From positions 1 to 32,504 of the forward strand of contig CAIWKO010000028.1 in assembly GCA_903913285.1 (NCBI GenBank): a DNA stretch of 32,504 nt, read 5' to 3'. The DNA comes from an uncultured Bacteroidales bacterium (GTDB lineage Bacteria; Bacteroidota; Bacteroidia; Bacteroidales; CAIWKO01). The first letter of the stretch is position 1. Every line of letters begins with the position of its first letter. Positions 15,203-23,732 of this stretch are shown piece by piece. The notes below the pieces were generated by a model, which did no database searches, was not told where the DNA came from, and was given only the letters and a program-made list of their open reading frames with translations. A program made the translations under genes and the position numbers.

Positions 15203-15343
15203 GTCCAAACGGCGGGCCAGCGTCGGCTGTGAATGAAAAAAACTTAGAATATCAAAAAAGGGGCTTGCCTTTCCCGATGAAATCGGGACTACTTTTTTAG
15301 ATATTCTTGTTTTTTTCAGAGCGGGCAGAAGCTTCGTTTGGAC
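15203..15343. repeat. Long imperfect palindromic element
   Basis: Nested inverted repeats share one centre: GTCCAAACG (15203-15211) with CGTTTGGAC (15335-15343), TGAAAAAAAC (15234-15243) with GTTTTTTTCA (15309-15318), GAATATC (15247-15253) with GATATTC (15300-15306), AAAAAAG with CTTTTTT, and CCCGAT (15273-15278) with ATCGGG (15282-15287). The whole 141 bp can fold into one long hairpin. It is probably a dispersed non-coding repeat. The open frame across it on the minus strand (15170-15436) is low-complexity and unlikely to be a gene. Confidence 0.7.
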
Positions 15344-15560
15344 TGTTCTTTTCTTTGGTTCGTTTCTTTTTAACAAGAAAAAGAAATGAACGATAAAGTT
15401 TCGCAGAAACACCCCTTCTGAATTCTTAATTCCCACCTTTTCAAATCTTGCCCGCCCTTTGGCAGATCGGGATATTGCATACGCCTTTTTTGTTTACCTA
15501 TAAAAAAGAAATGCCCGCTTGCGCGGGCACTCCCATAAATTAATAATTAAAATTCAGCCC

Positions 15561-15614
15561 ATGACTTCTGAATTTCGAAATAATAACGCTGAAAAAAATA
15601 GGATTATTGTTTAG
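15561..15614 (+). CDS. Putative 17-aa peptide, repeat copy 1
   Basis: ATG to TAG, 17 residues: MTSEFRNNNAEKNRIIV. It lies 32 nt after a GCCCGC/GCGGGC hairpin. Copy 2 has identical length, position and C-terminus (N-A-x-x-x-x-I-I-V, then TAG) despite many base changes. The peptide is polar with a hydrophobic tail and is not a membrane helix. Translation is inferred only from conservation of the frame. Confidence 0.35.
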   Translation: MTSEFRNNNAEKNRIIV

Positions 15615-15705
15615 TATAAAAAAAAATTATGGGTATAAAAAAGAAATGCCCGCTTGCGCGGGCACTTCTTCAGTTAACAGTGTATTAATTAAAAAAATTC
15701 AAGTT

Positions 15706-15759
15706 ATGAACCCTGAATCTACAACTAGTAACGCTAAGGAAATTGGGATTATTGTTTAG
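15706..15759 (+). CDS. Putative 17-aa peptide, repeat copy 2
   Basis: ATG to TAG, 17 residues: MNPESTTSNAKEIGIIV. It aligns without gaps to copy 1, sharing M, E at position 4, N-A at 9-10 and I-I-V at 15-17. Nucleotide changes between the two keep the frame and length. The upstream hairpin is identical to that of copy 1. Confidence 0.35.
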   Translation: MNPESTTSNAKEIGIIV

Positions 15760-15836
15760 TATAAAAAAAAATTATGGGTATAAAAAGAAATGCCCGCTTG
15801 CGCGGGCACTCCTCAGTATTAACTTAATCTTAAATT

Positions 15837-15890
15837 ATGAACATTATAAAAAACGCAAAAGAAAACAGGTTTATTGTAAAGATTTGGTAA
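15837..15890 (+). CDS. Putative 17-aa peptide, repeat copy 3 (diverged)
   Basis: ATG to TAA, 17 residues: MNIIKNAKENRFIVKIW. The block NAKENRFIV matches NAEKNRIIV of copy 1 but is shifted towards the N-terminus, and the TAG that ends copies 1 and 2 is replaced by AAG, extending the peptide to a new stop. Despite the shift the total length is again 17 residues. It is the most degraded copy. Confidence 0.28.
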   Translation: MNIIKNAKENRFIVKIW

Positions 15891-16017
15891 AAACCAAAAA
15901 TTATTTTTCGTGCCTTATTTTTCTCAAAACATTTTATCTTGTCAACCATTCAACTAATTAGCCATGCATTGTTCACGAAATTTTATTTATGCGTATCTTA
16001 GCAAAAAATAGCGTTCC

Positions 16018-17922
16018 ATGACCCTTCAGCAGATCCTGATAAAATACTGGCACTACACCACCTTCAGGCCGATGCAGGAAGACATCATACTATCGGTTCT
16101 TTCGGGCAACGACACCCTGGCATTATTGCCAACGGGAGGAGGCAAGTCCTTGTGTTTTCAGATTCCGGCTTTGGCACGCGAAGGTTTGTGCATAGTAGTG
16201 TCGCCTCTCATTGCTTTGATGAAAGATCAGGTGGCAACGCTTCATCAGCGGGGCATCAAAGCCATTGCCGTGTATTCGGGCATGACTACCGAACAGATCG
16301 ATATAGCTTTCGATAATGCTGTTTTCGATAAAGACGTAAAACTGCTCTACCTTTCGCCCGAACGCTTAACCACGAGCCTGTTCCGCGAGCGCCTCAAGCG
16401 CATGAAAGTGAATCTGCTGGCCATCGACGAGGCGCATTGCATTTCGCAATGGGGTTACGATTTCAGACCGCCGTATTTGAAGATTGCCGAAATACGCGAA
16501 TACATTCCCGATGTTCCCATATTGGCGCTCACTGCCACGGCAACACCTCAGGTGGCCGACGACATACAACTGAAGCTGGGCTTCAAAAAGCACAACGTCA
16601 TACAAAAGAGTTTCGAACGCAAAAACCTCTCGTATTTTGTGCGCAAAGAAGAAAACAAAATGGCGATGTTGCTCAAGATTGCCGCCAAAAACAAAGGAAC
16701 GGGCATCGTTTATGTGCGCAACCGCAAAAAAACCAAAGAAGTATCCGATCTGTTGAACCGCAATAAAATATCGGCCGATTTTTATCATGCCGGTCTCGAA
16801 CATAAACAGCGCGACCAGAAACAAAATGCCTGGAAACGGGGAGAAAAGCGGGTGATGGTAGCTACCAATGCATTCGGATTGGGTATCGACAAGGCTGATG
16901 TGCGTTTCGTGGTGCATCTCGATCTGCCCGATTGCATCGAAGCCTATTTTCAGGAAGCCGGTCGTGCCGGTCGCGACGAAAAGAAGGCATTCGCGGTGTT
17001 ATTATACGAGAATTCCGATATCATGGATGCCTTTAAGAACTTTCAGACTGCTTTTCCCGAAAAAGAAGTGATCAAAAAGGTGTACTACTGCCTGTGCAAT
17101 TTCTTTCAGCTTGCCATGGGCAGTGGGCGAGACAGCAGCTATAATTTCAACATCAACGAGTTTGCCGAACGCTATAATTTGTCGGCTGTTGTAGCGTATA
17201 ATGCCGTTAAGTTTCTCGAAAAAGAAGGTTATGTGGTTCTTTCGGAATCATTTAACGAGCCCTCGAAATTGCATTTCGTAACCAACAACACCGAACTGTA
17301 TAAGTTTGAGCTGCAAAACCCCCGCTACGAAGCCTTTATCAAGATGATACTGCGTTTATACTCCGGTCCGTTCAACGATTATGTAAAGATAGACGAAAAC
17401 GATATTGCCAAAAAGCTGGGCATCACCTACGAACAAACCGTGAAGACACTCAAGGAACTTGTGGTGCGCAATGTGCTGCACTACGATCAGCGTACCGACC
17501 TGCCGTCGCTTATATTCACATCCGAGCGTCAGGACAGCAAAGATATCTTGCTGGCAGATGACAACTATAAGACCTTAAAAGAAAATGCTCTTAAACGTTT
17601 CGAGGCCCTCACGGATTATGTTTCGGGAAACACCAAATGCCGCAATCAGTATCTGTTGGAATACTTCGGCGAAAAAAACACCAAACGATGCGGCATTTGC
17701 GATGTGTGTGTAAAACGGAATCAACTGGAACTAACAGAAATGGAATTTGATACCATCGTGGAGCAGATAAAGCCATTGATCAGTGAAACATCGCTGGCTT
17801 TGGCAGAAATAATTCATACTGTTAAAAGCATACCCGAAGAGAAAGTGATAAAAACCCTGCAATGGCTCGCCGATAATGATAAGATCATGATCGGAAAAGA
17901 CGGGAAATACCGTTGGTATTAG
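16018..17922 (+). CDS. recQ: ATP-dependent DNA helicase RecQ
   Basis: 3'-5' superfamily 2 DNA helicase acting in recombination and repair of stalled forks. Residues 7-19 carry the RecQ motif 0 region (YTTFRPMQ at 13-20). Walker A is TGGGKS (39-44), the DEAH box is 137-140 followed by the RecQ loop CISQWGYDFRPPY, and motif VI is QEAGRAGRD (312-320). Four zinc-binding cysteines stand at 541, 558, 561 and 564, with the RQC winged helix around them. The C-terminus (about 575-634) is a helical, winged-helix-like tail rather than an evident HRDC domain. At 634 aa it is of normal length. A TATCTTAG box at 15994-16001 may be part of its promoter. It ends 15 bp from the convergent operon end. Confidence 0.95.
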   Translation: MTLQQILIKYWHYTTFRPMQEDIILSVLSGNDTLALLPTGGGKSLCFQIPALAREGLCIVVSPLIALMKDQVATLHQRGIKAIAVYSGMTTEQIDIAFDNAVFDKDVKLLYLSPERLTTSLFRERLKRMKVNLLAIDEAHCISQWGYDFRPPYLKIAEIREYIPDVPILALTATATPQVADDIQLKLGFKKHNVIQKSFERKNLSYFVRKEENKMAMLLKIAAKNKGTGIVYVRNRKKTKEVSDLLNRNKISADFYHAGLEHKQRDQKQNAWKRGEKRVMVATNAFGLGIDKADVRFVVHLDLPDCIEAYFQEAGRAGRDEKKAFAVLLYENSDIMDAFKNFQTAFPEKEVIKKVYYCLCNFFQLAMGSGRDSSYNFNINEFAERYNLSAVVAYNAVKFLEKEGYVVLSESFNEPSKLHFVTNNTELYKFELQNPRYEAFIKMILRLYSGPFNDYVKIDENDIAKKLGITYEQTVKTLKELVVRNVLHYDQRTDLPSLIFTSERQDSKDILLADDNYKTLKENALKRFEALTDYVSGNTKCRNQYLLEYFGEKNTKRCGICDVCVKRNQLELTEMEFDTIVEQIKPLISETSLALAEIIHTVKSIPEEKVIKTLQWLADNDKIMIGKDGKYRWY

Positions 17923-17937
17923 TTTTTTATACGATGG

Positions 17938-18636
17938 CTAAAAACTGTAAGTATATCCTAGACCAACAACATATTCGGTCAACGGATCTTTTACATTATA
18001 TTCCTGTTCCAAAAGATAATAGAAATCTAGGCCATGCCTGCGATTAATCGTATAATCAACACCCAGACAATATTTTGCCTGATCCATAAAAACACCGCTG
18101 GGATGACTGTCCTTCAGCGGACGTGAAATAGGATTGAAGATCTCTACAAAAAAATATGGTTCAAACTTTCTATTTATTTCGTATTTCACTGTAAGTTTAT
18201 TTTCAGAATAGTAGTAGGGTAATTTCCCGATATCACTTGAATTAATGTCCCGGTACTCACCCCTGAATTTGGTACGGAACGAAAGCGTTATGGGTTTGAA
18301 TTTCTTTTTAAAAGTAAGATCAATATGATATTGATGTCTGGTACTGTAATGATCATCCACCTGACGTTTATTAATAAATCTATAGTAGGCACCCACCTTG
18401 AAATAGTCAGTAACTTTATAGGATCCACCGGCTTCTGTAAAGAATGTGCCAAGCTCAGTTATGTTCTCATTCATCCTGAGTTCCTCAGTGATATCGAACG
18501 AGAGTCGGGCAGTAACCTTTTTTTCGATACTCATATAGGTCCACAATCCTGCATCATTAACCTGTGCAAAAACTATCCTTACAGATAAAAGAAAAAAAAT
18601 AGAGCCTGCTAAAACTATCTTAATATGTTTATTCAC
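17938..18636 (-). CDS. DUF2490-like outer-membrane beta-barrel protein
   Basis: A 232-aa protein with an N-terminal signal peptide (about residues 1-24, ending VFAQ). The rest consists of amphipathic beta strands with alternating aromatic residues, for example AYYRFINKRQ, LTVKYEINRKFEPYFFVEIF and HGLDFYYLLEQEY. It ends in the aromatic LGYTYSF typical of barrels assembled by the BAM complex. Pattern and length fit the DUF2490 family. It is the last gene of the eight-gene operon, and its start overlaps the DUF4956 gene by 8 bp. It probably forms the outer-membrane part of whatever the CotH/VTC/DUF4956 group does; the function is unknown. Confidence 0.72.
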   Translation of the reverse strand: MNKHIKIVLAGSIFFLLSVRIVFAQVNDAGLWTYMSIEKKVTARLSFDITEELRMNENITELGTFFTEAGGSYKVTDYFKVGAYYRFINKRQVDDHYSTRHQYHIDLTFKKKFKPITLSFRTKFRGEYRDINSSDIGKLPYYYSENKLTVKYEINRKFEPYFFVEIFNPISRPLKDSHPSGVFMDQAKYCLGVDYTINRRHGLDFYYLLEQEYNVKDPLTEYVVGLGYTYSF

Positions 18637-19390
18637 GATAAAATATCTTAATTTGAGCTGTATCGTTTAAAAAATTGATTTCTTCGATGATAATATTATG
18701 GATTTTTAGCCCGGTACGTTTTTTAAGATCTTCGAGCAAAACCTCACGATTCTCGGGTTTAATAAGTTCAATATTTTCGTATCGGATTAATTTAGAGTAT
18801 TCTTTAAATATTAATTTTCCATCAAGAATAAATGTAAATATCACCACAACTCCATTTATAATACCGAGTTCATAATACTCCAGTTGTATAGCACTTATCA
18901 ATCCTAAAGCAATAAAAATAAAGAGGTAGGTCATGTCTTTGATCGATATGCCTTCTGTTCGATAGCGCAACATTGAAAAGACCGCAAACAGCCCGAAAGC
19001 TGCGCCCATAGATATTTTAACTTTGTTAAGGACAAAGGTGAGCATAAAGATCAGCAGATTAAACATAACGAATGTGAAAATGCTTTCTATCTGCCTGTTT
19101 TTTGGATAATAAATAAGCAAAATGATTAGAAGCATTGTTGCAATATCAATTAACAGGCTCCAGAGAAATTTATAATTTATTTCAACAATATCTTTTTCCT
19201 TTTCTTTTAATTTCTCTTTTTCGAGTTTCTTTTCATACTTCGTGTATTTATCGGCTTTTAACCGGTATCCGTCCTGTTCATATTGTGCTGTCTGATCGCC
19301 AGAAGTACTATCTTGAGCAAATGTATAATAAGTTGGTAGAGTAAGGCAAAGAATAAATAAAATGCCGGGTATGATCTTAATTTTTTTCAT
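18629..19390 (-). CDS. DUF4956 inner-membrane protein with N-terminal signal and charged linker
   Basis: The first 25 residues form a signal peptide. A strongly charged segment rich in Lys and Glu (about 45-70, probable coiled coil) follows, and then four transmembrane helices (about 76-95, 103-121, 126-141 and 154-171). Between them is the DUF4956 hallmark region KISMGAAFGLFAVFSMLRYRTEGISIKDM (spread over 125-153). The soluble C-terminal part (190-253) ends in a beta-rich region. DUF4956 proteins are typically encoded beside VTC-domain proteins, as here, where the start overlaps the VTC gene by 14 bp. The function is unproven; a role with polyphosphate or another polymer is suggested by the partner. 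Confidence 0.82.
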   Translation of the reverse strand: MKKIKIIPGILFILCLTLPTYYTFAQDSTSGDQTAQYEQDGYRLKADKYTKYEKKLEKEKLKEKEKDIVEINYKFLWSLLIDIATMLLIILLIYYPKNRQIESIFTFVMFNLLIFMLTFVLNKVKISMGAAFGLFAVFSMLRYRTEGISIKDMTYLFIFIALGLISAIQLEYYELGIINGVVVIFTFILDGKLIFKEYSKLIRYENIELIKPENREVLLEDLKKRTGLKIHNIIIEEINFLNDTAQIKIFYRE

Positions 19391-20132
19391 GACAAAGTTT
19401 GTTAATAGATGTAATACTGTGTTTAAAATTGTTCTTTTTAATGTTTTTATTCGTTAAATAAACGCCGAGGCAATATTTGCTTATGCTTTCAACATGGATA
19501 TGGTTTTTTCTCATTAATGCAAGAAAAGGCGATCTCATGAATTTTGCTTGTTTCACTTCGGCAATTACAAGAGGTTTGAATGCAGCAGAAGTATCATTCA
19601 TTTTAAAAGATGGATCTATATCGATTGTCAAACGTTCTTCAGATATTTTATTTACAAGGGTCAACCTATAATAGTAGACCCAGACTTTAGGCTTTAAAAC
19701 TGAAGGATCCAGGTTGGTATTTTCTTTTAAAAAATCGCCCGCTTCGTTTAAAAGAGATTTCTCTACTTCTTTTAGTTGAATCCTTTGTTTAACAGTAAAA
19801 TTTTTATTGTTTTTATGCTTAATCTCAAAGAATGTTAGATTTGAATCGGCATAACGACGAAACCGAATTTTGTACCTGTTTCTTGCAACATTATGGTGTT
19901 GAACAAACAGTTGAAATTCGTCAGTATCAAAATAAAGAGTCTCATATTTATGCAGCCTGATATTATTAATGTCGAGAATATAGTAATCCTTAGAAACATG
20001 CTTTAGAAATTCAGGCAATCTATCGATATGAAACTTGAATTTCGTATCGAATCTTCTCATAAGCGCATGAGATTGCAATTCAGGCAAGGTTATCGGATCA
20101 AAAGAATTTAATATTTCAACAATGTTCTGCAT
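19377..20132 (-). CDS. VTC-domain protein (polyphosphate polymerase-like, TTM superfamily)
   Basis: A 251-aa cytoplasmic protein matching the VTC triphosphate-tunnel fold. Basic strands would line the tunnel: RRFDTKFKF near 26-34, RNRYKIRFRRY at 84-94, FFEIKHK at 101-107 and KQR at 115-117. An acidic strand (ERLTIDIDPSF) and EVKQAK near the C-terminal third would supply metal ligands. In yeast Vtc4 this fold makes inorganic polyphosphate from ATP. In bacteria the activity of VTC proteins beside CotH and DUF4956 genes is not established. It lies between the YD-like gene (15 nt upstream) and the DUF4956 gene (14-bp overlap), so it is a core operon member. Confidence 0.85.
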   Translation of the reverse strand: MQNIVEILNSFDPITLPELQSHALMRRFDTKFKFHIDRLPEFLKHVSKDYYILDINNIRLHKYETLYFDTDEFQLFVQHHNVARNRYKIRFRRYADSNLTFFEIKHKNNKNFTVKQRIQLKEVEKSLLNEAGDFLKENTNLDPSVLKPKVWVYYYRLTLVNKISEERLTIDIDPSFKMNDTSAAFKPLVIAEVKQAKFMRSPFLALMRKNHIHVESISKYCLGVYLTNKNIKKNNFKHSITSINKLCHEKN

Positions 20133-20147
20133 TAATAAGTTTAATTA

Positions 20148-21026
20148 TTAAAAATATTCATAAATATATCTCTTCCCTGATTCAAGAGTCCCGGCACCGT
20201 TATAAGTTTGTTTTGATTCTTTCATTTTCTTGCTGTTATACGTATAAGTTATCTTTTTTAACAGCTTGTTCTGACCATCGTATACCATTTCTGTTGTTTT
20301 TTCTCCATCAGCATTATAAGTATAAACAGTTTTCTTTATCAGAGTGCCGGAGGCATCAAGTTCGCTTTCCTCCGTTTTGTCATTGTAGGCGTTGAATTTG
20401 TTAACACGTTTAATATTGATATTGTCTTTTTTGTCGTATACTGTTTCTTCTGTTTTATTACCAAATGAATCGTATTTTGTGGTTTCTTTATGTTTTAGTT
20501 CTCCATTTTTATTGGTTTCAGTTTTTGATATTTTTTTTCCTTTTTTATCAAATTCCTCAACTATTTTTTTATTTAAAATACCGGCAGCATCAGAAACAGT
20601 TTCGGTTGTTGTGTTCCCGTCTATGTCTATTGTAAAAACTGATTTTTTTAATAAAGTCCCATTGGCATCATACTCCATACAACCTGATTTTTTATCAAAG
20701 GAATTATATTGATAAACTCTTTTCAAATTCTTATTGTCTTTTGCATCAAATTCGTTCTCTTCTGTTTTCTTTCCACTTTTATCATAAGTTGTTGTTTCCT
20801 TTTTCTGAATGGTGCCATCTTTTCGATAATCAATAGACAATATGCTTCGTCCCTCATTATCAAACTCTTCGTATGAGTCTTTATACCCTTCTGCTTTGCT
20901 GTTTACTGCGTCAGCCTGCCATACGGTAATCGATTTGATCTTATTAGCTTTAATATCTTTCTTACCTTGAGCCTGAATCGTTTGTATGATTGCCAGGCAA
21001 ATAATTAAAATTGCGATTTTTTTCAT
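20148..21026 (-). CDS. Exported YD-repeat-like protein
   Basis: A 292-aa protein with a signal peptide (about 1-19, ending IQAQG). The mature part is a series of about ten 20-24-residue repeats built on the theme Y-D-x-x-G-x-x-x-x-E-x-x-Y-D-x-x-x-x-L-x-K-x, for example YDSFGNKTEETVYDKKDN and YNADGEKTTEMVYDGQNK. This resembles YD/RHS-type beta repeats and would form an elongated, lysine-rich beta structure on the surface or in the periplasm. No enzymatic motif is evident. It is co-transcribed with its neighbours (10 and 15 nt gaps). It may be a scaffold or binding protein for the CotH/VTC group; this is inferred from context only. Confidence 0.65.
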   Translation of the reverse strand: MKKIAILIICLAIIQTIQAQGKKDIKANKIKSITVWQADAVNSKAEGYKDSYEEFDNEGRSILSIDYRKDGTIQKKETTTYDKSGKKTEENEFDAKDNKNLKRVYQYNSFDKKSGCMEYDANGTLLKKSVFTIDIDGNTTTETVSDAAGILNKKIVEEFDKKGKKISKTETNKNGELKHKETTKYDSFGNKTEETVYDKKDNINIKRVNKFNAYNDKTEESELDASGTLIKKTVYTYNADGEKTTEMVYDGQNKLLKKITYTYNSKKMKESKQTYNGAGTLESGKRYIYEYF

Positions 21027-21036
21027 TGTTATTTTT

Positions 21037-21438
21037 TTAATTGAAAATTACTAAATCAGGTACTTCAACTTCCTGGTTTCTTTTTGTTATTTCTACATCT
21101 TGAGTAACTCCTATTACATTGGTAGTTTGCAATGTAGAATCTTTAGAAAAGGTATAGACTTGGTATTTTCCAGGACGAAGATATTTGAATTCATATGTTC
21201 CATCGTATGAAGTTTTTACTTTATCGCTGTAATCTTTATCATCACCATAAATAATGTAAACATAAATGTCACCTCCGTAATACTCTCCCTGGAAAGTAGT
21301 AAAAGTACTGTTATAGTCTTTAACGAATACTTTTCCAAAAATAGAGGCGCTGCCACCTGACCCAGGCTCTTTTTTGCATGAACTAATAGCAAATAGCATT
21401 GTTAAGCATATTGATACTATAAAGTAAGTTTTTTTCAT
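21037..21438 (-). CDS. Small lipoprotein with a prealbumin-like beta domain
   Basis: A 133-aa protein. The N-terminal MKKTYFIVSICLTMLFAISSC is a type II signal peptide with lipobox AISSC, so the mature protein would be lipidated at Cys21. The remainder resembles carboxypeptidase-regulatory or CNA-B-like folds: GKVFVKDYNSTF, then SYDGTYEFKYLRPGKYQVYTF (the G-x-Y-x-F-x-x-L-x-P-G-x-Y pattern), and a final strand EVEVPDLVIF. It probably sits in the outer membrane. It lies in the operon between the CotH gene and the YD-like gene. The specific role is unknown. Confidence 0.75.
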   Translation of the reverse strand: MKKTYFIVSICLTMLFAISSCKKEPGSGGSASIFGKVFVKDYNSTFTTFQGEYYGGDIYVYIIYGDDKDYSDKVKTSYDGTYEFKYLRPGKYQVYTFSKDSTLQTTNVIGVTQDVEITKRNQEVEVPDLVIFN

Positions 21439-21479
21439 AATTGTGAAGGTTTTATTTATAGATTTAATTGTAATGGCTT

Positions 21480-23732
21480 TTAAAATAGTATTATTTTCTT
21501 TGTTAATACGTAATCTTTATAAAGAAGTTTGATAAAATAGATTCCATTTGCGAAAGTAGATATATCTATTGATTTAGACGTAACAGACATATTGTCATAA
21601 TCGTTATCATAATAGTTGTTGATTAGCGTTTGTCCATTCGTATTTATTATTTCAATGGTATAAGGTGCACCGTCATTTTTAAATTCTATGTACACAACAT
21701 CACGTGTCGGATTGGGAAATAGTAATAAATCAGTGTTTTTTGTAGTTCCAATTTGATTGATTTTATCGAAAGTGGGCTGCATATAAACAAATTGCCCGAT
21801 ACCATTGGGATATCGTCCTATGGATTTTGGCAGCTCCATTTCATTATACGCAATGGAGTCCACAATAGTTCCATCATCGTAAGCAAGAACCAATTCACCA
21901 CCATTATCATCAATATTGATGTTTGAAGAAACACTGCCTACGGTGCTACTTTGGTTTGTGCCAATCATCAAAAAGGTTTTCGAGGGTATGGTGATATTTG
22001 GTAGTGCCCATTGGGTTATATCTGTTCGTGTATCTGCCATATACAAGTCCTTCACGTTATAAGTTTCATTAGTGTTGTTAAAGATTTCAATCCAATCTTT
22101 AGTAAACTCATTAATCACTATATCGCCCGGGTTTATCTTGGGTTGAATAGTGATATAATTGTTCTCGGCTCTCTCCGGATAAAACATTCCTGCTGTATCA
22201 TTTTCCGTATAGATATAAAACTGAACGGTGTTGCCCGTTATTGTTATAGATGCACCATATTCACCATCTCCAGCCGCTCCATCATGATGATTGCCGTCGT
22301 CGAACATGGGGGTTCTCACAAAGATATCAGTACTTTTCTGTCTAAAGCCTAATAGATTCAAATTCGAATTGATAGTTTTTGCTGTTATCCACACTTCGCC
22401 TCCCTTAACAGGAGATATTGGAGAATAAGCAATTTGCAAAATAGAAGGTGCGCCATTATATCCGGGCAGAGTGTCCAAATATGCCATGCGTGCCACCATT
22501 AAATCTTTGATACCGGGATTTTGGTTGGATAAAGGTCCGGTAGTGGTATCCATGTTAGCGAGGAAATCGCTATAGGAATAAAACTTATTAGTATCGCTTT
22601 GCACGTATTCATCAATAATAGTTTGATATTGTTTGCCTAATGTATAGTATTCGTTGTTCTTAAAGTTTTCATTTATAATGGTTCGAAGATGTGCCAAATA
22701 CATCTTTCGATACATCGTGTTTGCAATCAAATTCTTTATAAGAGGGCGTGGCGTAAACGATGCTGTAGTCAACAACTGCAATGGGTTGAGTTGTTTTATC
22801 TTTTGTATTGTTAGGTTAGTAGCAGCAGCATCAGAGTTTCTAAAACTTCCGAACGACATGTTTAAATCCCACAGGATAGGGTTAAATCTATTGTTATCGT
22901 CCTTATATAGATAATAGTTCTGCGAATAGCCTATATAACTATCAAGATTTACCAAGGAATAATCAAAGGCATGCATCCACAAAGTCCGGTCAACATTTAA
23001 TACTGAACTTAAATTTGAAGTATCGTTGTTAAGAACATCAATGAAATGAACCAAATCATTCCATCCATAAGTTGATTGTAATTCATAATAGTGAACATAA
23101 TTTGATGAGTCAAGTCCATGATAATTGAGATTGGCATTTTCTCCGTAAGGATAAACAAGGGGAACAGGGCTGCCCTTAATAAAACTATTGCCTTTCGAAT
23201 TAAAATGAAGTTGAGTAAAATTATCATCCACCGCTTCAACATTGGTGTACAATCCAATCAAGGTATCATTTACATAAACATTGGCAAAATTTGCTCTTCC
23301 AGCTGGCATATATTTTTGTGCAATTTCATAAGATAACGCCTCGCGGATAAATGAAGGGTCGTGAGTAACATTGCTTAATTTTAATTTTGAAAACCCTTCA
23401 TAATTGGCATACTTAACACTTTCATCTAATTTAATATAAAACGGATTTTTTATTTGACTTGCCGACCACGAACTATAGCCCTTATATCGTATTCCTACAT
23501 TGTTAAAGGGATGTCCGTCAATAGTAACATCACCCAATAATCTGTCATCTGTGCCTAATTCAAACAGGCTATCGAGTTTGGTATCCCAGTTATGCTCTTT
23601 AAAAGTTATGCGTATTTCTCTCACAGTATTTATATTATAAAAATCATCCTGCCCATAAGCTGTGGCATACGAATAGCTAATAGCTATAAGAAATAGTACA
23701 TACTTTAGTTGGTTAATAAAGCGTCGTATCAC
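21480..23732 (-). CDS. Secreted CotH kinase-like protein with lamin-tail domain and T9SS sorting domain
   Basis: A 750-aa protein. The signal peptide ends near residue 27. The CotH-like kinase domain covers about 35-420, with VREIRITFKEHNW (37-49), VGIRYKGYSS (79-88) and the catalytic-loop region NPILWDLNMSFGSF (about 282-296). A stretch including NPGDIVINEFTKDWIEIFN (about 540-560) is a lamin-tail domain. The last 80 residues begin FPNPTRDVVYIEF and end FANGIYFIKLLYKDYVLTKKIILF in part, a type A T9SS sorting domain. CotH-family proteins are atypical protein kinases in Bacillus spore coats, and in Bacteroidota they often sit beside VTC and DUF4956 genes. Its start overlaps the propeller stop codon by 4 bp. 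Confidence 0.88.
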   Translation of the reverse strand: MIRRFINQLKYVLFLIAISYSYATAYGQDDFYNINTVREIRITFKEHNWDTKLDSLFELGTDDRLLGDVTIDGHPFNNVGIRYKGYSSWSASQIKNPFYIKLDESVKYANYEGFSKLKLSNVTHDPSFIREALSYEIAQKYMPAGRANFANVYVNDTLIGLYTNVEAVDDNFTQLHFNSKGNSFIKGSPVPLVYPYGENANLNYHGLDSSNYVHYYELQSTYGWNDLVHFIDVLNNDTSNLSSVLNVDRTLWMHAFDYSLVNLDSYIGYSQNYYLYKDDNNRFNPILWDLNMSFGSFRNSDAAATNLTIQKIKQLNPLQLLTTASFTPRPLIKNLIANTMYRKMYLAHLRTIINENFKNNEYYTLGKQYQTIIDEYVQSDTNKFYSYSDFLANMDTTTGPLSNQNPGIKDLMVARMAYLDTLPGYNGAPSILQIAYSPISPVKGGEVWITAKTINSNLNLLGFRQKSTDIFVRTPMFDDGNHHDGAAGDGEYGASITITGNTVQFYIYTENDTAGMFYPERAENNYITIQPKINPGDIVINEFTKDWIEIFNNTNETYNVKDLYMADTRTDITQWALPNITIPSKTFLMIGTNQSSTVGSVSSNINIDDNGGELVLAYDDGTIVDSIAYNEMELPKSIGRYPNGIGQFVYMQPTFDKINQIGTTKNTDLLLFPNPTRDVVYIEFKNDGAPYTIEIINTNGQTLINNYYDNDYDNMSVTSKSIDISTFANGIYFIKLLYKDYVLTKKIILF

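Larger units (their letters stand above)
15500..15890 (+). repeat. Three tandem repeats of about 135-145 bp, each with a hairpin and a short ORF
   Basis: Three successive copies contain the sequence TATAAA(A)AAGAAAT, then a perfect GCCCGC-TTGC-GCGGGC hairpin (15513-15528, 15648-15663, 15792-15807), an AT-rich leader of about 30-45 nt, an 18-codon ORF, and the tail TTATGGGTAT linking to the next copy. Hairpin spacing is 135 and 144 bp. On the minus strand the hairpins are followed by T-rich sequence, so they could also terminate leftward transcription. The rest of 15344-16017 shows no other gene. Confidence 0.85.

Noticed and set aside
15170-15436. 88-aa minus-strand ORF
   Set aside because: It spans the nested palindrome and is low-complexity (FFFLLKRNEPKK and similar). 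It is best explained as read-through of a non-coding element.
15743-15961. 72-aa plus-strand ORF
   Set aside because: It begins inside micro-ORF copy 2, crosses the hairpin of copy 3, and has no protein-like features.
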